A stretch of DNA of 64,000 nt from Hyaloscypha bicolor E (lineage: Eukaryota > Ascomycota > Leotiomycetes > Helotiales > Hyaloscyphaceae), in NCBI RefSeq assembly GCF_002865645.1, contig NW_020194626.1, positions 558,001 to 622,000 of the forward strand, written 5' to 3'. The notes under the pieces were generated by a model, which saw only the letters and a list, made by a program, of their open reading frames with translations, had not been told where the DNA came from and did not search any database. Below are positions 34,592-47,100 of this stretch, in pieces. Positions within the stretch are counted from its first letter, which is position 1, and each line of letters opens with the position of its first letter. The translations under genes were made by a program, and so were the position numbers.

Positions 34592-35220
34592 GCTGCTGTA
34601 ATGTAAACTTCAAATGGACAGTGGCTTTGCATAAGGTAAGGTACGTAGCGGGAATGTCAGACTGCAGAAACTCCAGATGAAACCCGAAAGGAATGCTCGA
34701 AGAGGTAACCTCCTCGCCTCCCCGCCTTCTCGACTTCTCGTGAGATGAGATGATGATTCTAAATAGTACTTTGGAATAAGCATGAATGAGTAACCCGAAC
34801 CTCTCTCCTGAACTCGCACTGCACAAACAAGGGTTTGAACCGCTTTCAAGCTTGAAGTGCCATTCTTGCCCTTCGTGTTGTTCAAGCTCTTTATCAAGTT
34901 CACGATTTGTCCTCAGCCGCACAGTCCGCGAATCGTCAGGGGTGAGATTCCCTCTTCCATTAAAGTTAGGCTCAGTTTGGCAATTCATTCGTCTTCCAGG
35001 GTTCGGAATGGACTCGCTTCACGACGAAAAGCCATGGCAGGGGTAATTGATTGTCCGTGCTGACCTCTGACCACCACTCGGCTCCGATATCTTCAAGATC
35101 ACCGACTCCAATTCGGAAAACATGAAGGACATAAGAAAAAAACTTCGGTCAAAGTCCCAGATACCGGTGGAATAGAAGGGTTCACCCGCCAACCACCCAA
35201 ACCCACTTTCCGCCCAATCC
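34592..35220. other. intergenic
   Basis: Former promoter side of the Zn2Cys6 pseudogene. Open frames up to 146 codons overlap on both strands without recognisable features. Confidence 0.35.
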
Positions 35221-35440
35221 AAAGTTCAACTTTAATATTAGTTTCTCAATTATTAATATAATTTTATACTTTTCCATTTTTGGCTAAATAATATCTTCTT
35301 TAATTGAATCTTTATATTCTGAAGTAAAAGATATTATTAATATTATTTATAAACCAAAGTTCTTAATATTCCTATAGTTGAGAGACATACTATTAGTAAA
35401 AATAATAAAAAATCAATTTTCATAAAAAAAATAGACTCAG
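35221..35440. repeat. short AT-rich relic
   Basis: About 220 bp of strongly AT-rich sequence without a frame, like the RIP-decayed DNA at 6-18 kb. Its right edge coincides with the point where the glycosyltransferase pseudogene loses similarity, so it may be the trace of the insertion that truncated it. Confidence 0.4.
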
Positions 35441-37720
35441 AGAAGTACGCATTGAGATTCACGAGAGCGCATGCAGTCTGTTGAATATCCGATTTTGTGA
35501 AATGAGTCGTTCTTGCCCCTCTCACAAGAAATGTAAGGATGGGCAGAAAGTTCCTTTTGACATCTTGCTTGGTCGAATACCTGGGAACATGTTCAACTTC
35601 GGTGTCCAATCGGTCCTTGAAAAGGCCATACGATGGAGTGAGGAAGTCTAATCCCCATAGTAGAATGGTTTTCAGACTGCGAACGTTCATTTCAGACTGC
35701 GAATTGTTAGCGTGAAATTGTACTGTACCACCTGCATACCATTCTCACCTGATGCTTGGGAAGACCAAAATCATTGGCAGATTCCGCGATAACCTGCCAG
35801 TTCACCGAGCGAAGATTGTTGATCATGTCCCGACAAGCTGATATTCCACCGCCTTCATTTGGCCAAGTGCCTGAATCCACGGCAAGTACCTGCAAACCAT
35901 CACTGTCGAAATCGGGGTCCTTCGATCTTGTGCAGCTATTCGCATTCCCGCCTCGTCCAAAGCTATGAAGATCTGCGATCTTGATTGCCAACGGTGCCCA
36001 TCCCGATATTGAATTATCAAGGTCCACAGCAGCCATAACTCCATCAGCGATTTCGTTGAAAAATGCTTCTGCCCTAGCAAGATTTCCACAGTCACGCCTC
36101 CTCCAATATGGACGTAGAAGACGCCCCTTTCTCAGTAACCGCTCATCTAGCCATCGTACAATGACACCGTCAAACCCAGGGGTATTCTTTCAAGCGTTCC
36201 AAAGTCGTGATCGAGCGCGGGATGTTGAGACAGGGTTATGATGAGTGCCTAGTCCTAGTCATCTTGTTAAAGCATGCGACTTCAACGATATAAGGTAATA
36301 AGCGGGTCATCGTGGTGGAAGCTGAATTTAGTGGGCTTCTTGAGTACACCCAAATGATCCCACCGGATGATTGGCGGCGTGCCGATGGCTTCGCCGTTGA
36401 GTGTCGTGTAAATTATTGCGGGGAAATTATGGTCGTAGCTCAATCTGAAAAGCCCCAATTAAAAGACACTTATATACTGGTTGGTCCGCCACTTTTCGTG
36501 CATCTTCATGACTTTAAGTTCTTTCAGCCAATCGAAAGCACCCAATGGTTCATCTTGACAACTCGATAATTGGGCAGACCTAAGTGCTGATGCTGATCCA
36601 ATCCATGGCAACGCACTATAGAACTTCGACCATTGATAACTTCTCTTTATGACCGCGTTTAGAGGTTCGATATCATTATCGAGGGTCTCCCAAAGAAGGA
36701 CCACAAAGCTGCGCAAGCAGGCTTGGGAGACAAATACCTTTATGGTCGGTCTCATAGCTGGCATCTGGAATGCATCTCGCTCTTCCCCATTCTGCATAAT
36801 GGTTCCATTATAGATCACCAGACCCGTCACGTCGTCTAGCTCAGCCAAACTGACATTGCGAAGCAAATGCGGAGCACAAACTTTAAGATAGACAGAGAGC
36901 CCGAGCGAACTAAGGAAGCGAATGAAAGTTTCCAGCGCCGAGGACGGAAGACAGTTGTTCCAATTGCTGAAGACGAGGCCGGTAAAGCAGCAATGATGAC
37001 CAGTCATCTTCGCGGAGTGTTCGATGTGTCTTGCAACCCACTCGACCAGGGAGACTATGTGAGGTAGCTCAGCATGACCCACCACATACTCGATGTCGGG
37101 CCGGGCCAGAGACTGCGATGAGACAGGATAAAATCCAGAGGACATCGCGTCCACCATACCCGGTTGCGGCGGATCAAAGATGAGGAATTCCCATTCTGAC
37201 AGCATTTGCATCTGATGGCTCGTAGGAGGATTTTTTGAACTCGCCAAGGTACACCCCATAGCTCTCAGGCTTCTTTGTCTGCTTTTCGCTTCAATACGGA
37301 GAGAAGTTATCTATGCTGTACTCGACATAGGCTCTGACAGCAGATGGTGACATGGCCTTGAGCCTTGATTTGCATGCCCGCAGCAAGTTAGTCAAAATCT
37401 CTCTAATTGATCCATCCATGGCAATCAACGCAATGCATGAGAAGTGGCATTCGCTAACGCAATAGTGCCTCTCCTCCTTCAGAATGAACTTACAGGCCAT
37501 CTATCCAGTAGACTTGAACATGTTAGGTACAATAAGAACGTTGATCCGAGGCCCACAGAAACGAGGATAAACCCAACCAGTATCTGCCGGAAAATCAGTG
37601 ATCACATCCTCCAACACATCCAGGAATCGCTCACAAACTGCCACCAGTATTGGTGTAATTGATGCCAACCAGCAGCCTGCACACCAAGGATCTCAGCCAT
37701 TACAGGGCGCAACAAGATGT
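35440..37720 (-). pseudogene. PelF/Gtb3-like glycosyltransferase (GT4, DUF3492 type), decayed and truncated
   Basis: Minus-strand pieces align in order: a WVYPRFCGPRINVLIVP block near 37560; a frame (37500-37291) reached through an in-frame TAG (37503-37501); a 266-codon frame (37259-36459) with RDAFQMPAMRPTIKVFVSQA and FYSALPWIGSASALR; and the GT core with AVDSGTWPNEGGGISACR near 35900 and LLWGLDFLTPSYGLF near 35650, spliced across about 35750-35700. The TWPNEGGGISACR motif resembles the DUF3492 start of PelF-type GT4 enzymes. TGA at 36192-36190 replaces an expected Trp codon. Everything after ALVNLNAYFSE is missing, cut by AT-rich DNA. Family assignment comes from remembered motifs and needs a search. 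Confidence 0.5.
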
Positions 37721-39312
37721 TGGGAAACCTCGATCAGTGGGCAAAGGATACATGAGTGAGAGTAGGGCATCTGAGTAACGGCAAACAGTGAAAGCATGTC
37801 AACATATTAGCGCTATAAAACAAGTATCATACAATGGCCAACTCTTCGCTCCCCATGGTGGAAGGCAAGGCTACTGGGGAAACTGTTGGGATATGAAAAC
37901 CTCAAGCATCCTATGGCCGGAGGAAAGAAAAATGTCCGCATTCGGTAGATGAGGGTACGAAGGTACATGCCCTGATTTTTTGAAATATACATCCGGCCAG
38001 GCGGAACAAATGCCTTCGGCGCTGATCCTGGATATATATGCGCATTGCAATATAGACAGGATCCGTGGAACAAGATCCTATACCATCGGCCCGGGTATCC
38101 AAAGTCTCGGCAATAGCCTGACTGAGTGATGAATCCATGATGAAAAATATTATTTGCCTCCATATCGGTACCTTTTGATAGTTTCGGTACCCTTAGAGCA
38201 AAGCACACATTCTATGACCACGACCGGGTGTCTGCTTCAACCCTCAGGTCGACTCGATTCAGAGAGTCGCGAAGCCAGCGCCATGGTGTTGCAACTTGCC
38301 CAGAATGTTGCAGGTGATGACGTCTAGATGAGCTGGTGGGCGGCGAGCCATGCTTGTGGCAGCTGGCAGGGCTCTATTTCGTTGGCCAGATAGATTGAAC
38401 GTCGAGGCTCGTCTACTATTTGGATGTTTGGGAGCCTGGCGTTTGGGGTTAAGTGTGCACTCGAGGTCAATTTTAAGTAGGCGCTAGGCCCAGAGCGGCG
38501 AGATGCGCCGCGGACACGTGTGTTCAGGGCAAGCGAACAGGGGCAAGCGGAGATTTTGCAGGCTGCATTGCATTTGCATGGGTCGACCGCCTGTGCCGCC
38601 CAGAGCACCCCTGACTGACGCACACCCTCCCTCGACACCATCATCTGCTCTCCAACTTCCTTGCATTCACCCATATCAGCCAACTGCAGATGTTGAAATA
38701 ACAATATTGTTCCTTGAGTTCCGATGTCCTGCGGCAGCTACGGCACTCTATCATGACCGAACGACGGCAAGGGCGGCTCCCAATGCCCCCTGGCTGATTC
38801 CCACGATGAACGACCGTGGCGGCTATTCAAGTCACATGTCTCCGAGCCACCAAGTCACCACCGGTACCCTACTGCGAACTCCCACCCCCCAGGAACTATT
38901 TCGGTCGTTGAAGGGGCCCACCCGTTGATTCCCGCACCAATGAGGTCACTCATCGCAACTACAGTTGAAGCCGCTTCCCCGCAAGGAAGTCTGTATGATA
39001 GTGGAATATAACTGCCCCGGGTGGAATTTTCGGGCTAAAACCGATAATCCAAAATGCCCGGATCGATCAAGTACCCTTCACGCTCTCTGTATACGTGGCG
39101 GATGCGGCGTTCGTCTGGAGGACAGACCTGTTTGAGCTGTTGTACACGCGTTTTTCTCGAATCGGTTGGCCAGGTGGACAGCGAAATATGTTCACCATCT
39201 TCCCCATGCCAACGAGCTGTCCTCTTGATTTTATATAGTTAACTTGCGTTTCGTGGTACCGGACAGCACCATTCGACAGCGCCGTCAGGCTGCTGTGTGT
39301 CTGTTTCCGACC
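37721..39312. other. divergent intergenic region between two decayed polysaccharide genes
   Basis: No recognisable gene. A plus-strand frame of 141 codons at 38503-38928 is Pro/Arg/Ser-rich and unsupported. The region would have been the shared promoter of the PelF-like gene (minus) and the Agd3-like gene (plus). Confidence 0.35.
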
Positions 39313-40980
39313 ATGTTCACCACACAGCTGCGATATTGCGTTTTTGCGCTGGCCTTGTGCCAAGTACCGGCCTGCGGTGGCGGCATTCATTGCAACCATA
39401 AACGAAGCTTCTCCAAAGACGCAGCACTCAATCATCAATTTCTACACGTGCCTGCAGATCCAGTCCCTCTTGAGCACTCGACGGAAGGAAATCTCGCCTT
39501 CCATGCCAACACCACCAACCCCATTCATCTAGAAGTCCGAGCTGGAGCCGTCACAGGCGCAACCATCAGCAGCACGCACTTGTCATAGCTCGAGATAAAG
39601 CTTCGTCATACTCGGCGTACTCTGGGTGAAACGATCGTGGCATCCCGTATCAGATTCTCATTGTTCCAGTTTCTGGTGCCAATTTGCCACTTCTCAATGA
39701 TACAGCAACACATGGAACTACGGATTGATTGTGGTTTTATCGGAGGTCAGCTACAACAAAGGTGGCACAATTGGCAATCAAAGTGCTCTCTCGGCTTTGC
39801 AATGGCAAACTTTATATAACTATCAAGTGGCCCCAATTAATACTACAATACTGACTCCACATGTAGTCGATGACATGGTTCTGTATGACTCCTTACAAGA
39901 CTAACGTCGAGGTAAACAGCCAATAGCTCATGCAGTCAAACCCCGATTTACGCGAGCGATCCCATAGCAAACTATCGAGTTGCAGCCAACGATATGCCCC
40001 ATCATATCAGTGTTATGTCTACAGTGAACAAAAACTTCCCTCCGAAAGTAATTGGACCATAGAGATTGGCCACAATGGCAATGGAAATGTTGAGGTTTGT
40101 ATCCTCCAACATTCGTGGACTCAAGGTTAATGGGATGCAGCAAGCTGCTACGTCCTCGCGTGGCGCAACGACTTGCGCTCCAGGACCTAGTAAGTATTCC
40201 TTACTATTCGTGAGATGAGACTTTGCTTTACAGCGTGATCTTTGTGCTGAGAGAGTGAGTACTAACAATGATTAGTCGAATATCCAGAACAAATAGATAC
40301 TGCTCTTGAATATACCAAGCCAATAGGAACAGGGAAAAGTCTCTGGCCGTCCAATTCGACGGGATATGCGAATTACTCGGCTGCGTGCTCGGAAAGAGAT
40401 GCATTACTCACCTTCTGGCTAGCTCCAGCCTACATGAATGCCTTCGCCCACATTTCGCACACTTTTACGCACGAAGATCAAGATAATAGCTGGTGTAGCA
40501 CATATTTCGACGCATACCGAGAGATTGCCTGGAATCAAGCCTGGCTAAAAAATGTAGGAATCATGGGCACGACTAAGTGGAGCGGGACTGGCATCATTCC
40601 CCCAGCTGCCGAGTTAGCATCAGCTCTCACTGCCGTATGTGGGTTCAGCGTATACCTTTTCTATCTGCGACCACGGGCTTTTGGATTCCTGAACTCCCAG
40701 AACCTCCAAAATGAGCAATGCAGGTGAGGACGTAAGCTCAATATCCACTCGGAAGAGTGCGTACCGAGCGTCTCTTCGTATACAAAGACTTTGCTCACGC
40801 CATTACCTCTCGCATCGAGGAGAAACAATCCCCCGAAGAGGAAACCCAACTTCATGGGCCCCAAGATCTCGATTTGGTCGAGAACCTGAAGCTTGAAAAT
40901 AAATATCCTGGTAACCTAGCCCACGGGCTAGCCAATGTCATCGAAGTCGGAATGTCAGATGGGTTGACGGAGCGATCTAC
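39313..40980 (+). pseudogene. agd3: Agd3-like polysaccharide deacetylase (CE18), decayed
   Basis: A signal-peptide-like start (MFTTQLRYCVFALALCQVPA) at 39313 is followed by a TTNPIHLEVRAGAVTG block. After a frameshift near 39580 comes VIARDKASSYSAYSG, a TGA (39627-39629) and GIPYQILIVPVSG. After a second shift near 39715 comes NYGLIVVLSEVSYN and LQWQTLYNYQVAPIN, and then a TAA at 39902. Further on, 40400-40610 holds FWLAPAYMNAFAHISHTFTHED and EIAWNQAWLKN, with the HxxxH metal-binding pattern of polysaccharide deacetylases. This order matches fungal Agd3, which removes N-acetyl groups from galactosaminogalactan at the cell surface. Two shifts and several stops make a functional product unlikely. 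Confidence 0.6.
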
Positions 40981-41176
40981 GATGGAGGGTCCGAAAATGG
41001 CACAGCCAAGTATCTACAGTTAGTCACGCTGAACGGTTCATGAAATGGCTACTCGAGAAAAGGTTCGCGTGAATGGGTATCAACAATGTCCATCGCATTT
41101 CAAACTTCCCTCTTCCTCCTTCGTTATTGACAAACAAAATTATCTATACAGTAGATACTTCAAGTCTGAGCAACTC

Positions 41177-44100
41177 TCAGTATCTGAATTCAACTCTCGA
41201 AGTTCTCCTATTCACGAGCCAGTTTGTCGGACTCTCAGGCAGCCCCATTGATGGACGCCACATTTCGGCACTTTCAATCCTATTCGATGACGCGTCCTCT
41301 CTCTTTTTCCTGCTCCAAGGCTCGGCGTGCGGATTGATGAAAAGTGCGGCCGATGCGGGGTCATTCTTCTCCATCTTTGCTGACTGCTTGAAGGCGATTC
41401 CCGCGGTAGATGTCTTATGGAGCCAGTGAGTAACTGATGACTTGGTGGTATCTTTGACAAACAAAGTATTCGTTCTCGAACGTTGAACAGCCGCAGGGCG
41501 AGACGAAGATCGCTTGACATGGGCCGTTGTCAGCCAGTCGCGTTGTTGCTTCGCAGTTTGGGCCGGCTGCTGCCAGAACGTGGACGAACTCAGTACTGGC
41601 AGGTTTAGCGGTTTTATCGTGAGAGCTTTTCGGACTGCATGACCGCTGAACTCCTCACTGTGCATTGAAGAATCGCGTGCTTGACCTGCGTTCTTTGACC
41701 ACAATTGCATACGTTCGGAGGGAGGAGATGACGGCGCTGATGTCCACATACCCCTAGCCTGCGACCGCTTGTTGGCTAAATGTCCAAGTGCAGCCGGGTG
41801 GACTTCTCTCGCGTTCGAGACGAGGGATTCGGTGAAAAATACAGGGTGAAGAACGGAGGCATCGTAAGCAGGTCTCTTCGTCACGTAACCAATTGCGGCG
41901 GGGTGAATATCGATAGAGCTTGAAACGAGGGACTCTATGAAGAAGACTGGATGCATCACAGTTGGGTCAAATTTGGAACGCTTGGTCAGTTGTCCAAGAG
42001 CAACAGCCTCAGCAAGAGCAGACTCCCAATCAGTGAGGGTTGCGAGAGGTTGTGTCAAAGACTTCTTGGGTGTTCCAGCAAGTATTGCTTGAGCGAGAGC
42101 TTCTTCCCAGTCTGCACGAAAGGCAACATTAGATCTGTACTGGTGACGAAGGGACTTCGTAGTTGTAGCTTTGCGGAACTTCTTTGCAGGGGTCTCCAAA
42201 ACTGGGGCTCTAGATTCCCACAAGTCTCGAGATGCCAGGACCTCCGATTCTCGCAGGGGAGCGAGCTGTTTGGAAGACTGCTGGCGGAGTATCTTTGCTG
42301 ACCGCTTAGCTTCTCCTTCCAGGGAAGTTGGTGTAGATTTCTTGCCCTCCCACCATGTAAATACAGAACCGGGTGTTACATTTCCAATAGAGCTCCAGAA
42401 AGAGGAAGCTTTCGTGCTGTTGGATGCAACGGAGGATGAATCAGATGCCGGAGACGAGCTACCCGAAGAAGTGGTAGAATATACTGAAGGGCTTTCAGGT
42501 CGCACTGAGGACACTGAGATCCAATCTTGTTCGATCGGCAGCTTATTGCAACCATTCCAGAGTCCACTAGACGTCAATCCGCTTAGGGGACTCAGAGATT
42601 TGCGAGGCTTGCAGATCATGTTGACTGCGGCTGGTGCCAAAGAGCTAAGGCGAAAATCAGATCTCGGCATGGAAAGATCGAAGAGCCCGAACACAGTGAC
42701 AGTCGCCACCTTTACTGGTGTGGTCCACAGGGGTGACGGGCTCGAAACTGATCGTCCACTCATGGGTACGCTAGACTTCGAAATCCATTCAGTCGCACTC
42801 TCAGAATTCTGAACCGTAGTCCACATATTCCGAGATGATATTTTAGGAACTGCTTTGGTTGCTTGACGCGGGGTTTTCACCATCTCGATTGCGGCTGGTA
42901 CTGCCTGCGTTGTACGGATCACTGAGCCTTCAGTAGGGTTCGTGAAAAGGCCAGACTTGTGGTCTTCGGTTCGTTCTGCTGGTGGCGACCACATTGGAGT
43001 AGGCTGATTGGTTCCTGGCGTCGGTACTTGGCTCGATGACTGCTCAAGGATCTCGTTGGTGGTCCACATAGAAGGTGAAGATGAAACAGCATTCACTTCT
43101 ATCTCCGGAACGGTCCACAAGTCACGGGTAGCAAGTATTGGCAATGTATCGGAGGTACGCGGCTTAGACCGAAAGACATTGTCTGAAGATGCAACAAGAG
43201 CCTTCCAAGCACTGGGCTCAGGTTCTGGTAAACCAACTTCAACCGCTGGGAACGCAGATGTAACATCCTTCGCCCAGAGCTGCGAAATCTCCCTGGGAAC
43301 TGACAGTGGCTGGATTGGGAGACGCATTGGCGGTGCCTTGTTGGTCGCCTTGCTGCTGGTGTTCTCCTCGGAGTCACTTTCAGATTCATCATAATCTTCG
43401 ATGATTTCTGCTCTTCCAGAAGGCAGGAGGCTGTTCTTGGAAGGAATATCCTTCGTGTTCAAAAGATTTGCAATTTCCCACAGGGTGGTTTCGTCGAAAT
43501 CGTCGTCACTCTCTGGGTCCGCTGCGGTCATGTCAGCCTCCATTCAAACCTCACGTCTTTGGTGATACATACTCTCTCCGTCATCATAATCGTCAAAGAA
43601 GGAAGATGTATATTCAGATTCGGGCTCAAGTTGTCGAGATCGAGCATCTAATCTCGCGTTGATGGCAGGGCCAGCCAGCAGAGCTGGGTTGAACGCGGGT
43701 TGATAAATGGGTTGATCAGATGTCTCTCCCCAAGGAAATTGGAAGATACCAAGAGTATCTCTCTTATTCGGAATAGGCACAGGGCTTTCAACTATCGACG
43801 AATTAGCTTCGAAGTTGCTACATTTGGGGACTGATTTACCAATGTCCGGAAGGAACGTCACACGCCTCGATTTTCGCTGCGGCCTTTGGATGGCGCGACG
43901 AGTCAAAATGCTTCTAGGGCGCACAGGCTTTGAGCCCCAAAGGGCTACGACTGGACGGCTGTGAGTAGAAGAATGAGGCTTTGTCCAGAGATTGAAGCTG
44001 GTGATCACGAGAGGATACTTAAGGAGGCGGTGTGCGGGCCTAATATCACGGGCAGGAGGTTGAGGAGACGCTGGTCGACTAATTAGATTTTCTTGGCGGC

Positions 44101-47100
44101 TCCAAATGCGGCCAACAGCTGCTTTAGGTGAAGACACTGGAAGTTGCCAAAGTGAGGCAAGGTCTTGGCTGACGTGATTGGAAACCTCCCCATTTTCGGA
44201 TTCGGACTCGAATTCCAAGTCGGTATCAGAGTCAGGAGGAGTTGGACTACCCAGCTGCTGTTGCTGGGCCTTCGAAATTGAGAGGAAGTTCAAGCTTCGT
44301 TTGCGAAGAAGATCTGGTGCATTCTCCACATAGGCCATATGAGCCTCTGCAAGACGTTGTTGCCAAACACTGGCTCTCGAGTTATCAGAGCTTGCGGTCG
44401 AGTTGGTGCGGCTGGAGTCTTCACCCTTAGATCGCACTGTCATGCTGCTTCGAATACGAGCGCGACGGGACATAACTCCAGGTGGGGTGCGGGCAGACCT
44501 CTGAGACGATCGTCGGGACATATCCTCTTCTGAAGGCTCAGCTTTGGGAGTCATGATGACGGACATGGAATCTCGATCGAGATTTGTTTGCATTTGCTGC
44601 CACTGATCCTGCTGTTGCCCCATCTCTTTCTCGAGATTTTCCAGAAGCCGGAGGCGGCTGTTTTGGTCTTGCTCGTCAACACTGGTTGTAACATTCGGCA
44701 AATGCCTCAGAAGGGAGCCAACTGATCCTCGACTAGGCTCTTCTAAACGCTTGAGTTGTGCCTGTATCTCTTGGATTGCACGCTCAGGCGAGTCTGCGGG
44801 TGGAGATGGCTCAGCTGCCCGGACGATGACTTTAGCTTTTCGTCCGGTCTTGTTTAAAAGGAGAGGTGTAGGAAGTGGCATTTTGCGAGACCTAGAATTC
44901 GACTTCCTCTCTGAGAATGTTGGGAGCTCATCACCAATTCGGCGATGCCATGAAGGCAGATTTTGAGCTGTGGGTGTTTTGTCACCAGGCAAGGCTTGAT
45001 CTGCATCAAGGAAAAACGAGCCTCTGTTAGGGGCAGATCCGGGCAAGAACGATCGTGAAGTCTCTTCTGTTTCCAGCATCACTGTCATTATCACTTCTTC
45101 CTCCTCGTGCTTGACCTGTGGAACAGGTGGCAAAGTTCTGCCCTGACTAGCGTTAACTCGAGCACCAGATCTCTGAACCATGGTTGCTTGTGCTGTCTGC
45201 ATTACTTTCGAAAGATCTACGGGTGGAATCTCTGAGTGGATAGATCCCCAATAAGTAGTAGAATCATCCTGAGAACTCTCATCACTTGAGGTTGTTGCTT
45301 CAGTGAAATGAGACTGGCGCATGTCATAAGCAGAAGGCCGAGGCGCAGGTTGCTGAATTGAATTGCGGATATCAATTTCCTTGGGTGGGATGCCTGGGAT
45401 CCAGGTTTCTCCTACTTGGTCCGCAATAGTTCTGTAGGTATTTGCGCTGAAGCGGTAGGTTTTGCGCTCTTCCTGGCGAGAGAGTTCCAATTTTGGTGAT
45501 CCATTTAGATTAGACATATCGGGTATCCCAAAAGAGGCTATGGTTGTTCGCTTCGAAGCTCTTTGGCTTGGAAGTTCTTCGTCTGTCGGGCTCTGTGCCT
45601 GCGGGCTCTCAGACATGAACACGGATGGTACTCGAGGAAGAGACGGAACTGAGGACCTGCGATTGTGTTTAGAGACCGGCCCAGGGGGGGCTGGGAAGAG
45701 CAGTTGAATCTTCTCATCAAACGTCATGCTCTTCGTGTCATTGGGCAGGAGACGAGGCAACTTGGTTGCACTCGTAGGAGGAGGTGGGAGCGGCGGCAGT
45801 AGTGTAGGGCTGCCAGGGTCGGACATCAAAAATGACTTTCGGACCACAATCGATGAACCTGATCTACTCCTCCTATGCCCTGGAGAGGGCTCGCTTGGGA
45901 ACAAATTCCTTTGGTCCTGGGTTTTACGTTTGTACGGCCGAGGACGATGAATGACGGAATTGGCGGAGTGGAGTCCACTGGCCGTCGAGTCAATGGAAGT
46001 CTTCTCCGACGTCTTATGGTTTTTCTTTGCTGAGACATACATCCCTGGTGCCCCACTGATGATGGTTTTGACCATTCCAGGATCGTCGTAGACGATGTCG
46101 TTCATTAACATCACGGTCTGCTCCCTTGGGATACCCATTTCTTGTGCCATGGTGATTCTTTGGGATTTGGGGTTCGATGGTAGTCCAAGGGTCACTTTTC
46201 TCTGGAGAGGAAGTTGTCGAGAAGGCTTTTCGTCCATCAAGATATTGAAGCTATTTGCATTGCGAGGTGATCTCCGTCGGACTTCTTCTCGCCCAGGAGA
46301 AAGAGATGCTGATGTCGTACTTCCATTTGCAGCGTCAACCGAGAGTCCAGATGCCGAAGAGGCAGGAATCGTCGGCATCACAAGTGGATGATATGAAGGC
46401 ATTTCCTTTCTCTTAACGCTGATACTTCGGCGCAATGCCTCTTGTGCTGACATTCCAGGAGGTTGAGGCGGGGCTTTATTCGCTACGAGTCTGGATCTGG
46501 CAGCGGCCTCTTCTCGACGCTTTCGCTCGTTGATGGCGGCTGTTGCCAAGTCGATTGTTTGCATTCGTGCAACTGGCTGTATGGCAGAACCATCTGGATT
46601 GGCCATTACTGGCTGAGAGATGGCCAGACCTCGCACACTAACCTTTGGCGGGGGCTTAGACCTGTTGAAGAGGGATCGCTTTTGCTGGATTGCTGCCGAT
46701 AAATCTTGTGTTTTGACAGTGATATTGGGTCTGATCTGTGGTGCAAGAGCACCTATAACACCAATCGGCGAAGCGGTGAACATGGACGGGAAGACCCCAC
46801 TGGACCCGCGATATCCTGCTCCATATTTTCCGTCAGGTCTCTCAGGCCTTCCTGGAGCATCTCTACTCATAGTTTGCACTGTGATTTCTTCTCCAAGCTT
46901 CGTAAATCCCTTTGTATCGCCTCGAGAATTCCCCTGGAACATGGCAGTTGGTGAGTCTCGAGGCGTGGAGGAAGGATTTACAACGAACAGCCCTCCGCTT
47001 TTGGCGTATCCATGACCGGAAACTGGAGATCCATTGCTGGCGACATTATCTCGGAAGAGCTCTCGCGATGGTGGTATGGGAGTCACAAAGGGGGATCTCG

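Noticed and set aside
34548..34988. 146-codon minus-strand frame
   Set aside because: It overlaps the start of the Zn2Cys6 pseudogene in another frame and shows no domain features.
38503..38928. 141-codon Pro/Arg-rich frame as a gene
   Set aside because: Low-complexity composition and an antisense frame of similar length argue for chance.
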